Source of the DNA: Monarcha castaneiventris obscurior
Taxonomy: Eukaryota > Chordata > Aves > Passeriformes > Monarchidae
Length of the DNA: 64,000 bases
Direction of reading: 5' to 3'
NCBI GenBank assembly: GCA_026261815.1
Contig: JAMPIT010000230.1
Coordinates: 10,477,001 to 10,541,000, forward strand
Part shown: piece after piece, positions 23,740-34,300 of the stretch
Layout of the letters: each line of letters begins with the position of its first letter
How positions within the stretch are numbered: position 1 is the first letter of the stretch
Notes under the pieces: generated by a model
Told to the model about the DNA's origin: nothing
What the model saw: only the letters and a program-made list of their open reading frames with translations
The model's database searches: none
Position numbers and translations under genes: made by a program

Positions 23740-24030
23740 GCCTGTCAGTGACAAGTGTTCTGTGCGGGCGTTCTACCACAACAAATGCTGTGGCAGAGCA
23801 GCCTGAGGGCACCGAGGCCGTGTGCGAGGCTGCAGGCCCCGGACGCCAGCGGCTGAGGAGACGGGCACAGGCCCGGAGCCCTCGGAGTGGGACAGCAGCA
23901 CCAACCCCGCTTGTCTGGGCAGCCCAGGAGAGGGATGTCGGCTCCGGCTACCTGCACCAAGCAGCTCTGACAGGTCCAGCCTGGCTCTCTGAGCCATCTG
24001 ACCAAAGAAAGGGACTCCAGCCAATATGCC
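23740..24030. other. Intronic GC- and CpG-rich patch
   Basis: A roughly 290-bp segment is clearly richer in G+C and CpG than the surrounding intron (clusters such as GGCCCCGGACGCCAGCGGC near 23,835). It lies about 1.5 kb downstream, in CREM sense, of the MTM exon. It could be an alternative promoter or a remnant of a GC-rich repeat. Open frames on both strands here look like composition artefacts. No exon with a credible donor was identified. Confidence 0.4.
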
Positions 24031-25449
24031 AACTCCGGACTGTTCCCCTCAGCCTTCAAACTGAGGTACGTTTTGGTTAAGTGCTAATTGAATGAGATTC
24101 ATCAATGCCTCAGATTTTTTCATTTTAACTGAAAGGGATGAGACCCATACTCAGTACAGCTGAATTTTCACACACAGTACTCATGCATTAAATGCAGACA
24201 AACATAAAAAGTGTTATACACTGCACACTGTAGGAGTGCAAAAGCTCTCCTACAGCATTAGTGAAAGCTTTGTCTCTGGATCAGCTTTAAAAATCCCACG
24301 TGACAGAATTCACAGGTATCTTCTCCAGAGACTATTGCACAAGCCAATAGATTTTACATATCAATCATCCTATGAAGCTAAAACAGAAAATTTGAACAGA
24401 GTTACTAAAGAAGAAATGAGGGGATGACATCAACAGAGCAAACCAAATAAAATTCTTAAAGAAAAAAACTGAACAAACAATATTCCCAGTGCTGCATGTA
24501 TCAAAACCAACAAAAAAAGGTCAATAAATATTTTGCAATCTACTTTGTGTCTGACAATCTGACAAAAAGAGCAGCTGCTTTCAGTTTCAAAAATATATCT
24601 ATAATGTAAATCAAATACATACCAAATACATGGCATTAAATCTTAGCAAATAACTTCTAACTTCCAGTGATGAAAAAATTCTGTAAGACATTTTTAAAAA
24701 TCAGTTCTTTCATTTAACAAAGGGGTTTTGAAGATCCTTTTAAGTGGTCCATACACTTTTCTGAAGCTACAAATCTTAGCACTGTCAGGAACACTATTTC
24801 TCTCAAGTGCCGAATGTTTCAGTACCTATTTTTAATATCTGAGAATTGTTACTATATATTCTTTTATCCATTAGCTACCAAAGAATAATTCAGGTAGAGC
24901 AACCATACAGAACATGTAAAGTATGCTTTTAGAAGTGCAGACACTGTCATTGGATACACGGGGATGAAACAAAACAAAACAAGCATACATTACAAATGTA
25001 CTTGCAATTAGATGAAATACATACTGTACAAAAACTAGAACTAGGAGAAAACCACGGTTATTTTTATTCACATTTTCTTTTTTGTTATACAACACATCTT
25101 CAAAATACACAAATGGTTTAGATATGTTTGCTCTTGTAGCCATCTCAATTCCTTAAGGCTGTATCCCATCTCTGTAACAATCATCTTGTGAAAGTAAAAG
25201 GAAAAAACCCATGTACCTAATGATCACTCTTCTCTGAAAGGACTCCTAAAAGCGTTACCTTTTAACAGACCTGATGTTTTATTAGTCCTTTGTTAACTAC
25301 TGCAGACATAGACCTTTGCTATTATTCTTTCTATTTAATAGCAAGACTTATAAAACATAAGAATGCCATACAAATTGATAGTTTAAAAATCATAGTAGCT
25401 CTAAATATCACTTTATTGATTCTTCTCATCTTTACACATTTCATCTTAC

Positions 25450-25567
25450 CTCAGATCCTGAGGAAATCTGACTTTGGCCTGGCTGATTCTGAAGGTGACC
25501 AGCACTTCTCTCTGTCAGAGAATCCACTGCATTGTCATCCTGTTCAACCATTTCCATGGTCATCAGT
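25450..25567 (-). CDS. CREM: CREM exon with the usual start codon (MTM)
   Basis: Acceptor ACTTTTAG, then ACTG, then ATG at 25,563. The 38 codons begin MTMEMVEQDDNAVDSLTERS and end SGSE before donor GTAAGA, phase 0 into Q1. Mammalian CREM starts MTMETVES with the same general acidic, Ser/Thr-rich character (from memory), so this is the standard N-terminus. The frame is open through the four bases before the ATG and joins the upstream exon at 26,170, giving a longer N-terminal form. The N-terminal segment diverges more than Q1 or the P-box. Confidence 0.92.
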
Positions 25568-26169
25568 CTAAAAGTAAGTACACACATATTTAAATAATGC
25601 AGTACAGGGAAGTATATCAGGCAGCTAGAGAGAGTAATTCCAAACTATTTTTTATTTGGAGCAGACAGAAAATAAGTACGTTTCTGTCAAACTGAAATTC
25701 TTTCTTCATTGCCCTGTATTAAAATATTTACTCATATAGCCAGGAGGTCTAGAACAAGTATTTTGGAAAGCTGCAAGGGAGGCAGTTCCAGAGATGGTTC
25801 TCAGGGAGGGACAAGCAGAGTCCCAGGGCCCCATGCAGTGCTGGCAGTGGGGCTGGGAGCACAGTGCTGGAGCAGCACTGCCTGCAGCAGGCCCCTCCAG
25901 CCTCAAGCTGCCCAGTAGCCACGGGCTGCTACAGGCCCCTTGAACCTTCCAAGATGCCTATTCCCAGCTGGGATCCATGCTTGAATTGTCTGTAAACTAC
26001 TCATGGCTCAAGAGTCACAACAATTCTTCTCACTTTACAGGTTTAAAAGTAGGGTAGATTTAATTGAAAAATAAGCAACTTGCTGACCCTCAATTTAAAC
26101 TAAGAGTTTAAACTTCATACAGAAAGCTTCCAAATCTGCTATTTATCTGCTATATAAAAATGCAATTAC
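25568..26169 (-). other. CREM: CREM intron (about 600 bp)
   Basis: Donor GTAATT at the right, acceptor ACTTTTAG at the left. The stretch 25,760-25,930 is GC-richer than the rest and has open frames on both strands without family resemblance. No further exon is seen. Confidence 0.7.
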
Positions 26170-26282
26170 CTGACAGTTCCTTTTCGATATTTCTTGGCAC
26201 ACTTAGTCATAACGGAAGGTGTGAGTTTTAAAACAAGAGCTTGGATCTCTTCGGCTCCCTTTCTCTCCTACCAAACCCTGCA
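26170..26282 (-). CDS. CREM: CREM optional N-terminal exon (MTKC form)
   Basis: The minus strand has ATG at 26,210 reading MTKCAKKYRKGTV plus two bases of an Arg codon, then donor GTAATT. Spliced to the next exon the frame continues ...V-R-L-M-T-M-E. Human CREM has a longer isoform that begins with a very similar basic peptide (Met-Ser-Lys-Cys-Ala-Arg-Lys-Lys-Tyr, from memory) directly before MTM, so this is the orthologous optional exon. Coding part is 26,170-26,210. The 5' UTR portion is uncertain: a possible acceptor (CACCTTCAG) would start the exon at 26,282, or transcription may begin here, since a CRE and an X-box lie just upstream. The peptide is basic, unlike the acidic MTM segment. 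Confidence 0.8.
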
Positions 26283-26305
26283 CTGAAGGTGCAACATTGA
26301 ACAGG

Positions 26306-26330
26306 TGATGTCAAACATTGCCATGGCAAC
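26306..26330. promoter_or_regulatory. Composite CRE / RFX X-box
   Basis: TGATGTCA at 26306-26313 (TGACATCA on the CREM strand) is 3 bp from ATTGCCATGGCAAC at 26317-26330. On the CREM strand the latter reads GTTGCCATGGCAAT, an almost perfect palindromic RFX X-box (GTNRCC-N-RGYAAC type, one mismatch). The pair lies about 100-120 bp upstream of the MTKC start codon. An X-box next to a CRE resembles the X1-X2 arrangement of MHC class II promoters. Function here is inferred. Confidence 0.55.
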
Positions 26331-29300
26331 AGGTCAGTTTACAAACAGAGCAGAGACAGGATAGGGTCAGGCAGAGGCAGGCAGGATGCCCTGCAGGCAC
26401 GCTCCCACCTACACCCTACTTACACAACCAATCGAGGCCGCAAAAGGAAGACATGATATCAGTTGAGACATTTAAGAGCCAGCAAATCTCGGTTCCCCAG
26501 GTTCAGTTTCTGTACCTAGGGGATGCCAAGCCCAGCTGAACTCAAAGCTCAATTATTTCAACTGGTTGATAGCTACCTCAATTTCTCCTCAGGACTTACA
26601 CTGAGAAACGGAAGAGGCAGGGAAGGACTGGACTCTGAGACTCTGGAATTTAGTCCTACATATTCTAAGTTAACTACATTAAATCAAATTAAATGTAAAC
26701 CAAACTCCTTTTGTGGCACTATGTTACAGAACATTCCACGATCTTTGAAGAGAATAAATTTTATTGGTTTTTTAAATATCAAATTTCTGTCCAGAATAAA
26801 GGCATGAAAATATGAAAATATATCCATTCAAATGATGCAGAGAAGCCTATTTCTAGCTCATATGCCTCCAGTGGTATTCTACTGACCAGACTTAACAGTA
26901 CTATAGCTAATGGTAGCCAAGATGCACACAATTCAACATTTTATGGGGTAACATGAGCATTTCTCCTCAGAGAAGTTATGTACCCTATGCCACTATCAAT
27001 TCAGATTAAAATCATAAGGAGTTATTTTACACCTAAAATCTTTTTACTTTTTTGTCATGTTAGTTACCACTAATTACCTTTTTCTTTAGAGACAATCTAA
27101 TTAAACATCTACTGAAATTCACCAAAGTTCAACAGCTCTGGGGAAAATGTTTTCACCAAGCTGTTCACCATAATTGTCTACAAAAAGATCTTATCTAATT
27201 AAACTACTCTGGTTTTATATGTATGTGCAATATAATAACAATAATAAAGTAGGAAAAAAAGGTCCTCCTTTGTAAACTAGTGGCACCCATAGAGTCTCAA
27301 ATATGAACGGTGTATCTGGTTCATGTAAGAATAAGCTTCCGAACAGCTCACACACCAAGCAAGAGTAAATAATGCATAGGTACTGGCAACATAGTTGTTG
27401 TAATCTCTTCCTAAAGATGGGAATATAGTCAAAATTAATTCACTTCATGAAGGCCCTGAAGTATTTTTGTATTCAGAGCCATCTGTCACAGACAGCCTAC
27501 TATTAAAAAAAAAAAACCCCAAAAACCAAATAACAAAAAACCCAAGTACTTTTATTCCCATTGAATGCATTTCATAGAAATTTTACCCAGAAATTTCATC
27601 CATTTTTCATCTTGGAAAAAATTTAGTTCCTAATTTTTAGCTTAAATTCTCACTGATTGCAGAACACTATAAAAATGTATTTATTTCTACTACTTTATCA
27701 GAATTTTTCTCTGCAAGTCTTTTCATCTGCAGCGCTTCACTAAGTTAGCAAAACGCTACAAAGATCATCAGTGCAGCTGAAAATCTACCACACTTATTCC
27801 CCGTATTTTACAAAATGCCGTATGGAGAAAGGGGTGTATTTTTTAGATTTATCTTTAATTAGAAAAACAGCAGCAAGTACTATACATGTCAGGGAAGTGA
27901 CAAACATGATTAGGATTTATGATATACATGGAAAACTCTAGAATTTAGAGTTTAGAAAATATAGATTTTCCATCTATAATTGTGTATATTCTGACAATTA
28001 CTACAAATGATTGCTTAATTTAAAACTTTAGCAAGGCGAAGTCTGAAAATTTGACTGCCATAAAATGCAATCACTACTCTGAAACACAGCAAAATACTTT
28101 CCCTAGATAAGCTCAAACATGCTTCTTTTTGGCAACTTCTGTGACCAGACAGTGACTTGACTTAAAGCAACATCCGAATATAAAGATCCAACCATAGCCT
28201 AAAAAAACAAAACAAAAATAACGAACTATAGGAGTAATTTTAAAAGATACACAAACTAGCTTGGCATAAAACTTCAAAGAGAAAGACGACTTAAGACAAA
28301 ATGTAGCGCACTAGTATCACAATTCGGACATGTTACAAGATTAGGAATCTTCCATAGACACAACCATGGGATCACTGAAGTGGCAGGAGCAGGTCAGCTG
28401 CAGGCATTTGAGCCCCCAGGGTCAGCGATGGCACAGTCCCACTGAGCAGTGCCAATTCGTGTGGGCTGGGGCACAGCCAGGCATGCCAAGGAACTCCTGC
28501 GTTTCAGACTAGCTTGTCACTGTCTTTGGAGCACTCTCATAAACTCTCAGATTCCTATAACCTGAATTGTACAGGGTTTTTATTTCCTGTACTACATATC
28601 ATGTCAACATAAATACATCAAACTTTTTAATAAAAACACAGAAAAAAATACTGAGCAATACCATAATTATGCTTCTTCAAACACATCAGTAATACAGACT
28701 GTGGCAGGAAACAGTTACTAATCCAATCCAGAAAAGAGTTTCCACACATATCACACTCACTCAGTCTGCATTGCAAGCAAATTCTAAAATATTCATTGCT
28801 TTTAAGTTTCAAAGAAAGAAAAACAGAATTTTCCACCAAGTACTTAAAATCCTTCATAAAAGTCTATCAGTAGCAGTACACATCACACTTTAAAGTTTAC
28901 ATTACCTTCCTTCTATTTTAAAGGAAAACTAAGCAAATAGTTTAAAGTAGATGGTCTTGGGTCCTGTTTAAAATTATATAATGTTGTTCTTCATTGGATG
29001 ACTAGTTATATACAAGTTTTAGCCATATATTCAGTATTAATACATTTTTTCTTATTTTTTTATCTTAATTGCTTACAAAGACTGAACAATAATTTTAAAT
29101 ATTAGCCAGGATTTTTAAATTAATAAACAAGTTATACCTCTGCACTCCCATAAAAAGGGGACAAAAAATGGTTCTCCATAATGTAAGCAAAGATACCTGC
29201 TTCTTCCTACAACATAGCAAAGAGATCTTCAGGATCTGACTGGAAGTTTAACTGTTACCAAACTAGCAACATTTCAATATATATAAGCACATGTTTACTA

Positions 29301-31179
29301 GAGTCACTGAGACTAATGGATGGACAGCAGGCCAGTAGCAGATAAACACTGATTAAGATGATGCATAGAGTGCACATCAAAAGCTTCATCAACTGTGATC
29401 AGCTGAACCATCCCTGACAGAACAAATGGGACAGACAGAACCAGCTAGAGGAAAACAGAAAATTTTTCCTAGAACATTCGAAGCTATTTAGCGCTAAAGG
29501 TGTGAAATTTTTATATTTTAGCCCATAGGTAAGAGATGAAGGATGGCATCCCTATCAAGACATGCTCTTTTGCAATAAAGAGCACAAGAAATCCTTTCAC
29601 CTCCCCCAATACTGCTGTTTGTTTTACATCACGGCATATTAGTATAATATATAATGTCTGTTGGTGAAATTATACTGCAAAAGCAAATTGCTACAGCATT
29701 TTGCATAATTGGAAGTGTGTGACTATCTAATTAAATACCCAGAGACATTTTAAAAACCAGCTTTTTTATTTCAACCATCCTTTATACATCAGGGACTGCT
29801 TACAAAGGTGGCTACATACAAAGGAAATCAATTGTAAGGGGCTAAAAAATATGTTTCGGCCCTTGCTCCAAATATCTTTGAAGGATTTTATTCACAGGGG
29901 AGTTACTAGAAAGCAAGAATGTGAATTTACAAACACCTATTTTGCATTTATTGATGACCCCACAGTAAATGTGGAAACTCTCAGAACGCACTCGTATCAG
30001 AAGAGCATTCTGTTTTCAAGTATGAACTCTTTAATAACTGTTTTACCACCCTGGTGGCATGAAAGACACCAGCTAATAAGGTGGTCACAGAATTCAGTCA
30101 GGTAAAGTGAGCAACAGCACAACAGACCCGATTTTGAAAGTGCAAACTTTCAGTTTTCAGTATCACCAAAAGCTTCATCACTAAGCTCCTTGTGCCTCCT
30201 AGGCTCACAATGTTTCCCTATTTTCTTCCCCATTCTTCTCTTCCTTGAACACCTTAGTTAAACCCTACAACCCAAAATCTTTAAACCCCAACCTGACATT
30301 ACTGTGAGCACAGGCAATGCTACCTGGCCACCTCAACCATCCCGACAAGGCAGTGCAGAGCCGGCTGCGAGAGGTCATCTTTAGAAGAGTCCTACCCGCC
30401 CCTGGATAGGCCAGAGGATCAATCATTAGCTCCCGGGAAATTACTTCATACACCAAAAATGATGCTATCACAGCAGTGGGGGATGCAGCTCAAACTTCTA
30501 AGCAAGACTTCGGACTGACGAAGCCCACTGTGATCCTCCCCCACCTGTTCTGACCCAGCTCCAAAAGCCCTACGGGCAAGGGTATAACCGAGAACAACGG
30601 CTTAGGGGGCAAAAGCCACCGGGCACCCCGCTCCCCCTCGGCCGGGGCAGCCCGGCGGAGACCCCAGCAAGGGCCGTCCGGGGCCCTCTGCCCGCAGCGG
30701 GCAGGTGCCGACCCCGCTCCTCGCCGCCACGCCGGCCGAGCCGAATCGGTGTCCAAAGCGAGGGCTGGAGCCACCGCCTGCCGGAGCCCAGCGAGCGCCG
30801 CGGCTCCCGGGCGGTACCGGAGCCGGCACTACGCGCACCCCTGCCTGAACTCCCGGGCTGCGGAGCCGCCTCGGGGCCGCCCCACAGCGCCGTGCGGGCT
30901 CTGCGCGGCCGTCCCTGAGCACAGCGCGCTCCCGGCTGCCGACGGGGACACGGGGACGCGCCTCAGCCGCCTCCTGCGCGCTCTCGCGGCGGGGCTGAGC
31001 CGAGCGCGGCACAGCGCCCCCCGCCTACCCTGCTCTACCCTGCTCTGCTCTGCTCTGCTCTGCCCGTCCCTGCCCGCCCCTGCCCGCCGCGCCGCCCGCT
31101 GCCCTCCGCGCTGCCCCGCTCCCGGCCCGCGGGGGGTCGGGCTGCGCGCACACGTGTCCCCGCCCCCTCCCGCACTCAC
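26331..31179 (-). other. CREM: CREM first intron
   Basis: 4.8 kb of mostly AT-rich sequence between the CpG-island exon and the N-terminal exons. A moderately GC-rich patch lies at about 28,370-28,500. No exon, RNA gene or recognisable transposon was found. The last 600 bp (from about 30,590) belong to the CpG island. Confidence 0.5.
31025..31062. repeat. TGCTC pentanucleotide microsatellite
   Basis: Four perfect TGCTC units from 31,041, preceded by two interrupted CCCTGCTCTA units. It lies in the CpG island immediately downstream of the presumed CREM start site. Confidence 0.85.
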
Positions 31180-31300
31180 CCGCCGCCCTGTACGTGCTGC
31201 CCCCGTCACAGGGGGTGGGGGGGACCGGGCCGGGCGGAGCCGCACGTCGGCCTCACGTCAGCGCTGATGCAGCCGCGCCGCCGCGGGGGCGCCGAGGAAA
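31180..31300 (-). other. CREM: Probable CREM 5' UTR exon 1
   Basis: On the minus strand a strong donor GGTGAGTG ends a putative exon at 31,180, inside the CpG island. It has no in-frame start codon for CREM, so it would be noncoding and splice to the exon at 26,282 or 25,567. The right boundary is not definable and is only a bracket; the start may lie left of the CRE variant at 31,253. Confidence 0.45.
31253..31260 (-). promoter_or_regulatory. CRE variant at the main CREM promoter
   Basis: TGACGTGA on the CREM strand, one base from the perfect CRE and with the CpG core intact. About 75 bp from the presumed first donor, so in or near the core promoter. Confidence 0.5.
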
Positions 31301-34300
31301 TGGCGTCTGTGGGGCCTCCCAGCGCCAGCGGCCGCGGCGGGAGGCGGAGCCGCGCGCGGGCGGCGGTGCCGGGCGGCCGCGGGGCGCAACGGCCGCGGCG
31401 CTGACCAACCGCCGCCGCGGGGCCGCCGCCGGCGCCGCCCATCGGCCGGGGCGGGACGCGGCGCGCTGCGGGCGGGGCGGCCCCGCGCTGCCGGGGGCGG
31501 GGGCGGCCGGTAACAGCCGGGAGCCGCGGGGCCGCCGCGCTCCGTGCGCCGCGCTCCGGGCGTGCGATAGCGGGGCGCTGCCGGCCGCTCGCTGCCGATA
31601 AGGGTGGTTGGGCCCCCGCCGGGTCCGGCCCTGCCTGTCCCCTCGCTGACCCAGGGAAGGGACGCAGCGCAACTCCCGGCTGTCCCCTGGGCGGTGCCGG
31701 AGCCCTCACGGACGCGGAAACCTGCCCAGAGGCCGCCCCGCCGAGGTGCTGCCCGCAGGTTGTTTTGTAATTCTGCCTAGTGAAAGCACGTCCCTTACAT
31801 CAGTCATTCCTGGTATGACATCGTATTTTGCATTTATTCGGCAATATAAATCAGAAATTGCCAAGAGGCAACAAGCGGGAGCGACGTGCGTGTTTCCCCG
31901 CTCGCTGCCACGGGATTACGTCCAAATATCCTGAGTCATGTTGGGCTTGTGCTGTAGGTGTGAGCACGTCCTTTACTGGGAGCGCAGGGCCCGTCGTCTC
32001 AGGGTTAATAATATTAAAATGCAATAAATGCGTAAGCTATAAACTTTGTTACTAGTGGTGTTTGGACCTCATATGCCTAATTGCTGCTCAGTATTTTACA
32101 AAGTAGTGTAAGAAGGGGTTATACTACAGTGCATTTTAAATTAGATATCTATACGTCACTGCACGTATATTCTGAAGTTACATAATGTATTTACCCATTT
32201 TTACGTTTTGGGTTTGTTATTTTTTTACTGTGAGAAACTACTCAGTGTGCTAAATAAACATGAAAAACCTAAATTAATTTCACATAACTCATTGTGATTG
32301 AAGAATTGGAGGATGTGTGTGTCAGGATTGGTGATAGGTCCATACAGGTCAAACACTCAGTCTTATTCATGGCATGAAGAGAACCTGCGTATTGATTTCC
32401 TGTTTTTTAAAAAAAAAAACAAATAACTCTTATCTCTGACTTCATAAGAGATGAATCATATTTATTTGCAAAGGTTATGCTTTTAAGCATTTAGTTCTTT
32501 AATTTGTTTCACAGGGATTATTTAACAGCTACCAAAATCACAATCTGGTGGAAAAAATACAGAATCTTCAATTATCACTATTGCTTGTGCAAGTTTTCAG
32601 TTTTCATCCTACACTTCCTTTGTTGAAATATTTAACACTCCCTTCCTGTTTTGAGTTCTGTTTCCTTCCTTTTGTTTGTTGCCTATAGATTATGTGTCTG
32701 TTCTGGGTTTTAAATAGTTTTTCTTCCCATAATTAATTAACTTCTGGTTTAAGAGCTTACCGATTAGGTACACCGTTGTTACGCTCATTCATTAAAAGGT
32801 ATGTTTTACTAGAAAATCTCTTGTCAATTAAAAATATTTGTTAGAATAGTAAGATAATCAAATGAACAGGCAAGTGTTAAACTACTCTGCTGAAACCTTT
32901 GGAAGAAATTCCAGCTTTGCCTAATACACCCAAAAAGCCAAGAATAGTTGTTAGGATACTAGCAGCACCTCAAAAATATTTTTGAAGGTAGAAGTCTTAT
33001 TACAAACAGGATGAAATTTCAAATGAGTGTGTTAAATAATGGAAACCACTGGAGTGAGTTACCTATAAACAAACTGAGAATTTCCATGAACTCTTGGGGC
33101 CTGGATTTGGACAAGCAGTTTTTTCCTATTAGTTTTCAAGTAAGTCGTAAACAGCTTTGAAATGTTTGACTAAGAATTTATTAGTATTTATACCACTTCT
33201 CTCATACTGTAATGAAGTGTCTCAGAGGAGTGAGTGAACGGCCCTGGTGATTTAGACCCTGGTGATACAAAGATGACTAACCAGATTCAGCTCTTGATGC
33301 AGCTCGCTGAAGTTGGTGGGCAGGAAGAGGAAGGGAATGAAGATCAAGTGGTGCCTTCTTGTCGTAGCAGGGCTGGGGTACCGTGTTTGTTACCTAAGGC
33401 CAGACTGACTGTGCCACAGAAGTGCTCACTTCTACTGAAAGCAGTTCTCTTTAAATTGGGATCAATGCCTGATATGAACCCATTTAATTTCAAATGCTGA
33501 GACCAAAAGCAATCCATAAGAAGTCCACACAGGTCAGGATTCGTCATGATTTTCATAATTTATGTAAGAACATAAACTTGAAATCCCGGCTCTTTGCTGC
33601 CGTCAGAATGACTGCCTGAGTCATATTTTCTCTCTAACCCAAAATGATTATGATGGTATGTTCTGCAGATTTAAGGAAGTATCAATGATTCAGCAGCAAT
33701 TACTTTTTAATTGCCTTTTTTTTTTTTTTTTGTGGGCAAAACCAGTAAGTTTCTTTCAACCTGGATCAATTCTTAAGTCTGATCCACGGCACCATCACAC
33801 AGAGAGAAGTGCTACCTTAACCAAGGTGGGTAGTAGATGAGCGGGGAGTTGGAGTAACTTCATTTGGCACCAAAAGAAACATGATGCTCTTTGTAGAGAA
33901 CATAGATATTTCAGATTGTGCATAGATGCACACTACATCAGTAGGAATGCCTATATATAATTTTCAGACAACTGATTCTACATGTGGGTCTCACAGCTAT
34001 CTTTTAAATAGATTTTTTTAAAGGGGATTGGAAGAATTTGGTGCATTTAGTCCTCTAATCTTATGAAACACCTGCTTTGTTTTCTTGTAAAAAAGGTTCA
34101 TGGATTGTCATGGCATAAACAATGACAGCAAGAGGGATATGCTACCTAGCTTAGTTGTCAATTTCTCTTTAATTGTAATCCAGACATTTGAAGATAATAC
34201 AGGTAATACTGACAGAAAAATAGACTGGCATCCTATTTGGTATAATACTGATAATGATAAGTTTACTTGATGAAAAATAATGATTCATAATTGCACCACA

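Larger units (their letters stand above)
18118..25449 (-). other. CREM: CREM intron with a small LTR, a CR1 tail and a GC-rich island
   Basis: A 7.3-kb intron between the MTM exon and Q1. It holds a 20-base A run (19,242-19,261), a small LTR-like element (about 20,858-21,087), a CR1 3' tail (about 22,940-23,140) and a GC-rich patch (about 23,740-24,030). Alternative first exons of CREM are known from about this position in rodent testis, but I could not identify a matching exon. Confidence 0.6.
2705..31300 (-). other. CREM: CREM gene span (3' end beyond left edge)
   Basis: Seven exon blocks on the minus strand translate into colinear pieces of cAMP-responsive element modulator, a nuclear bZIP factor that binds TGACGTCA sites as activator or repressor according to splicing and promoter use. 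Order from the right is CpG-island promoter, optional N-terminal exon, MTM exon, Q1, two P-box exons, Q2 and the ICER exon. All junctions have GT-AG boundaries and compatible phases (0, then 2-1-1 pattern), so one reading frame runs from 26,210 to 6,335. The gamma exon and the leucine-zipper/basic-region exons are not found, so the gene must continue past base 1. CREM rather than CREB1 or ATF1 is indicated by the wording of Q1 (GRGSPAVTLVQLPSGQTVHV) and Q2 (DGTQQFFVPGSQVVVQ) and by the presence of an ICER exon. Confidence 0.93.
30590..31740 (-). promoter_or_regulatory. CREM: CpG-island promoter of CREM (P1)
   Basis: About 1.15 kb with very high G+C and frequent CpG, in sharp contrast to flanking AT-rich DNA. 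It contains multiple GC boxes, an E-box CACGTG (near 31,151), a CRE variant TGACGTGA (31,253-31,260 on the CREM strand) and a TGCTC microsatellite. It is the expected position for the constitutive CREM promoter. The several long open frames across it on both strands are composition artefacts. Confidence 0.8.

Noticed and set aside
23387..24080. Frames of 139 and 110 codons (plus) and 104 codons (minus) near 23.4-24.1 kb
   Set aside because: Mutually overlapping on both strands in a GC-rich patch, without recognisable domains or credible splice sites.
30602..31709. Several overlapping frames of 130-170 codons in the CREM CpG island
   Set aside because: Low-complexity composition on both strands at once and no splice or homology support; lack of stop codons follows from GC content.
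33234..33500. 88-codon plus-strand frame in the intergenic region
   Set aside because: Generic composition, no homology recognised, no promoter or splice context.
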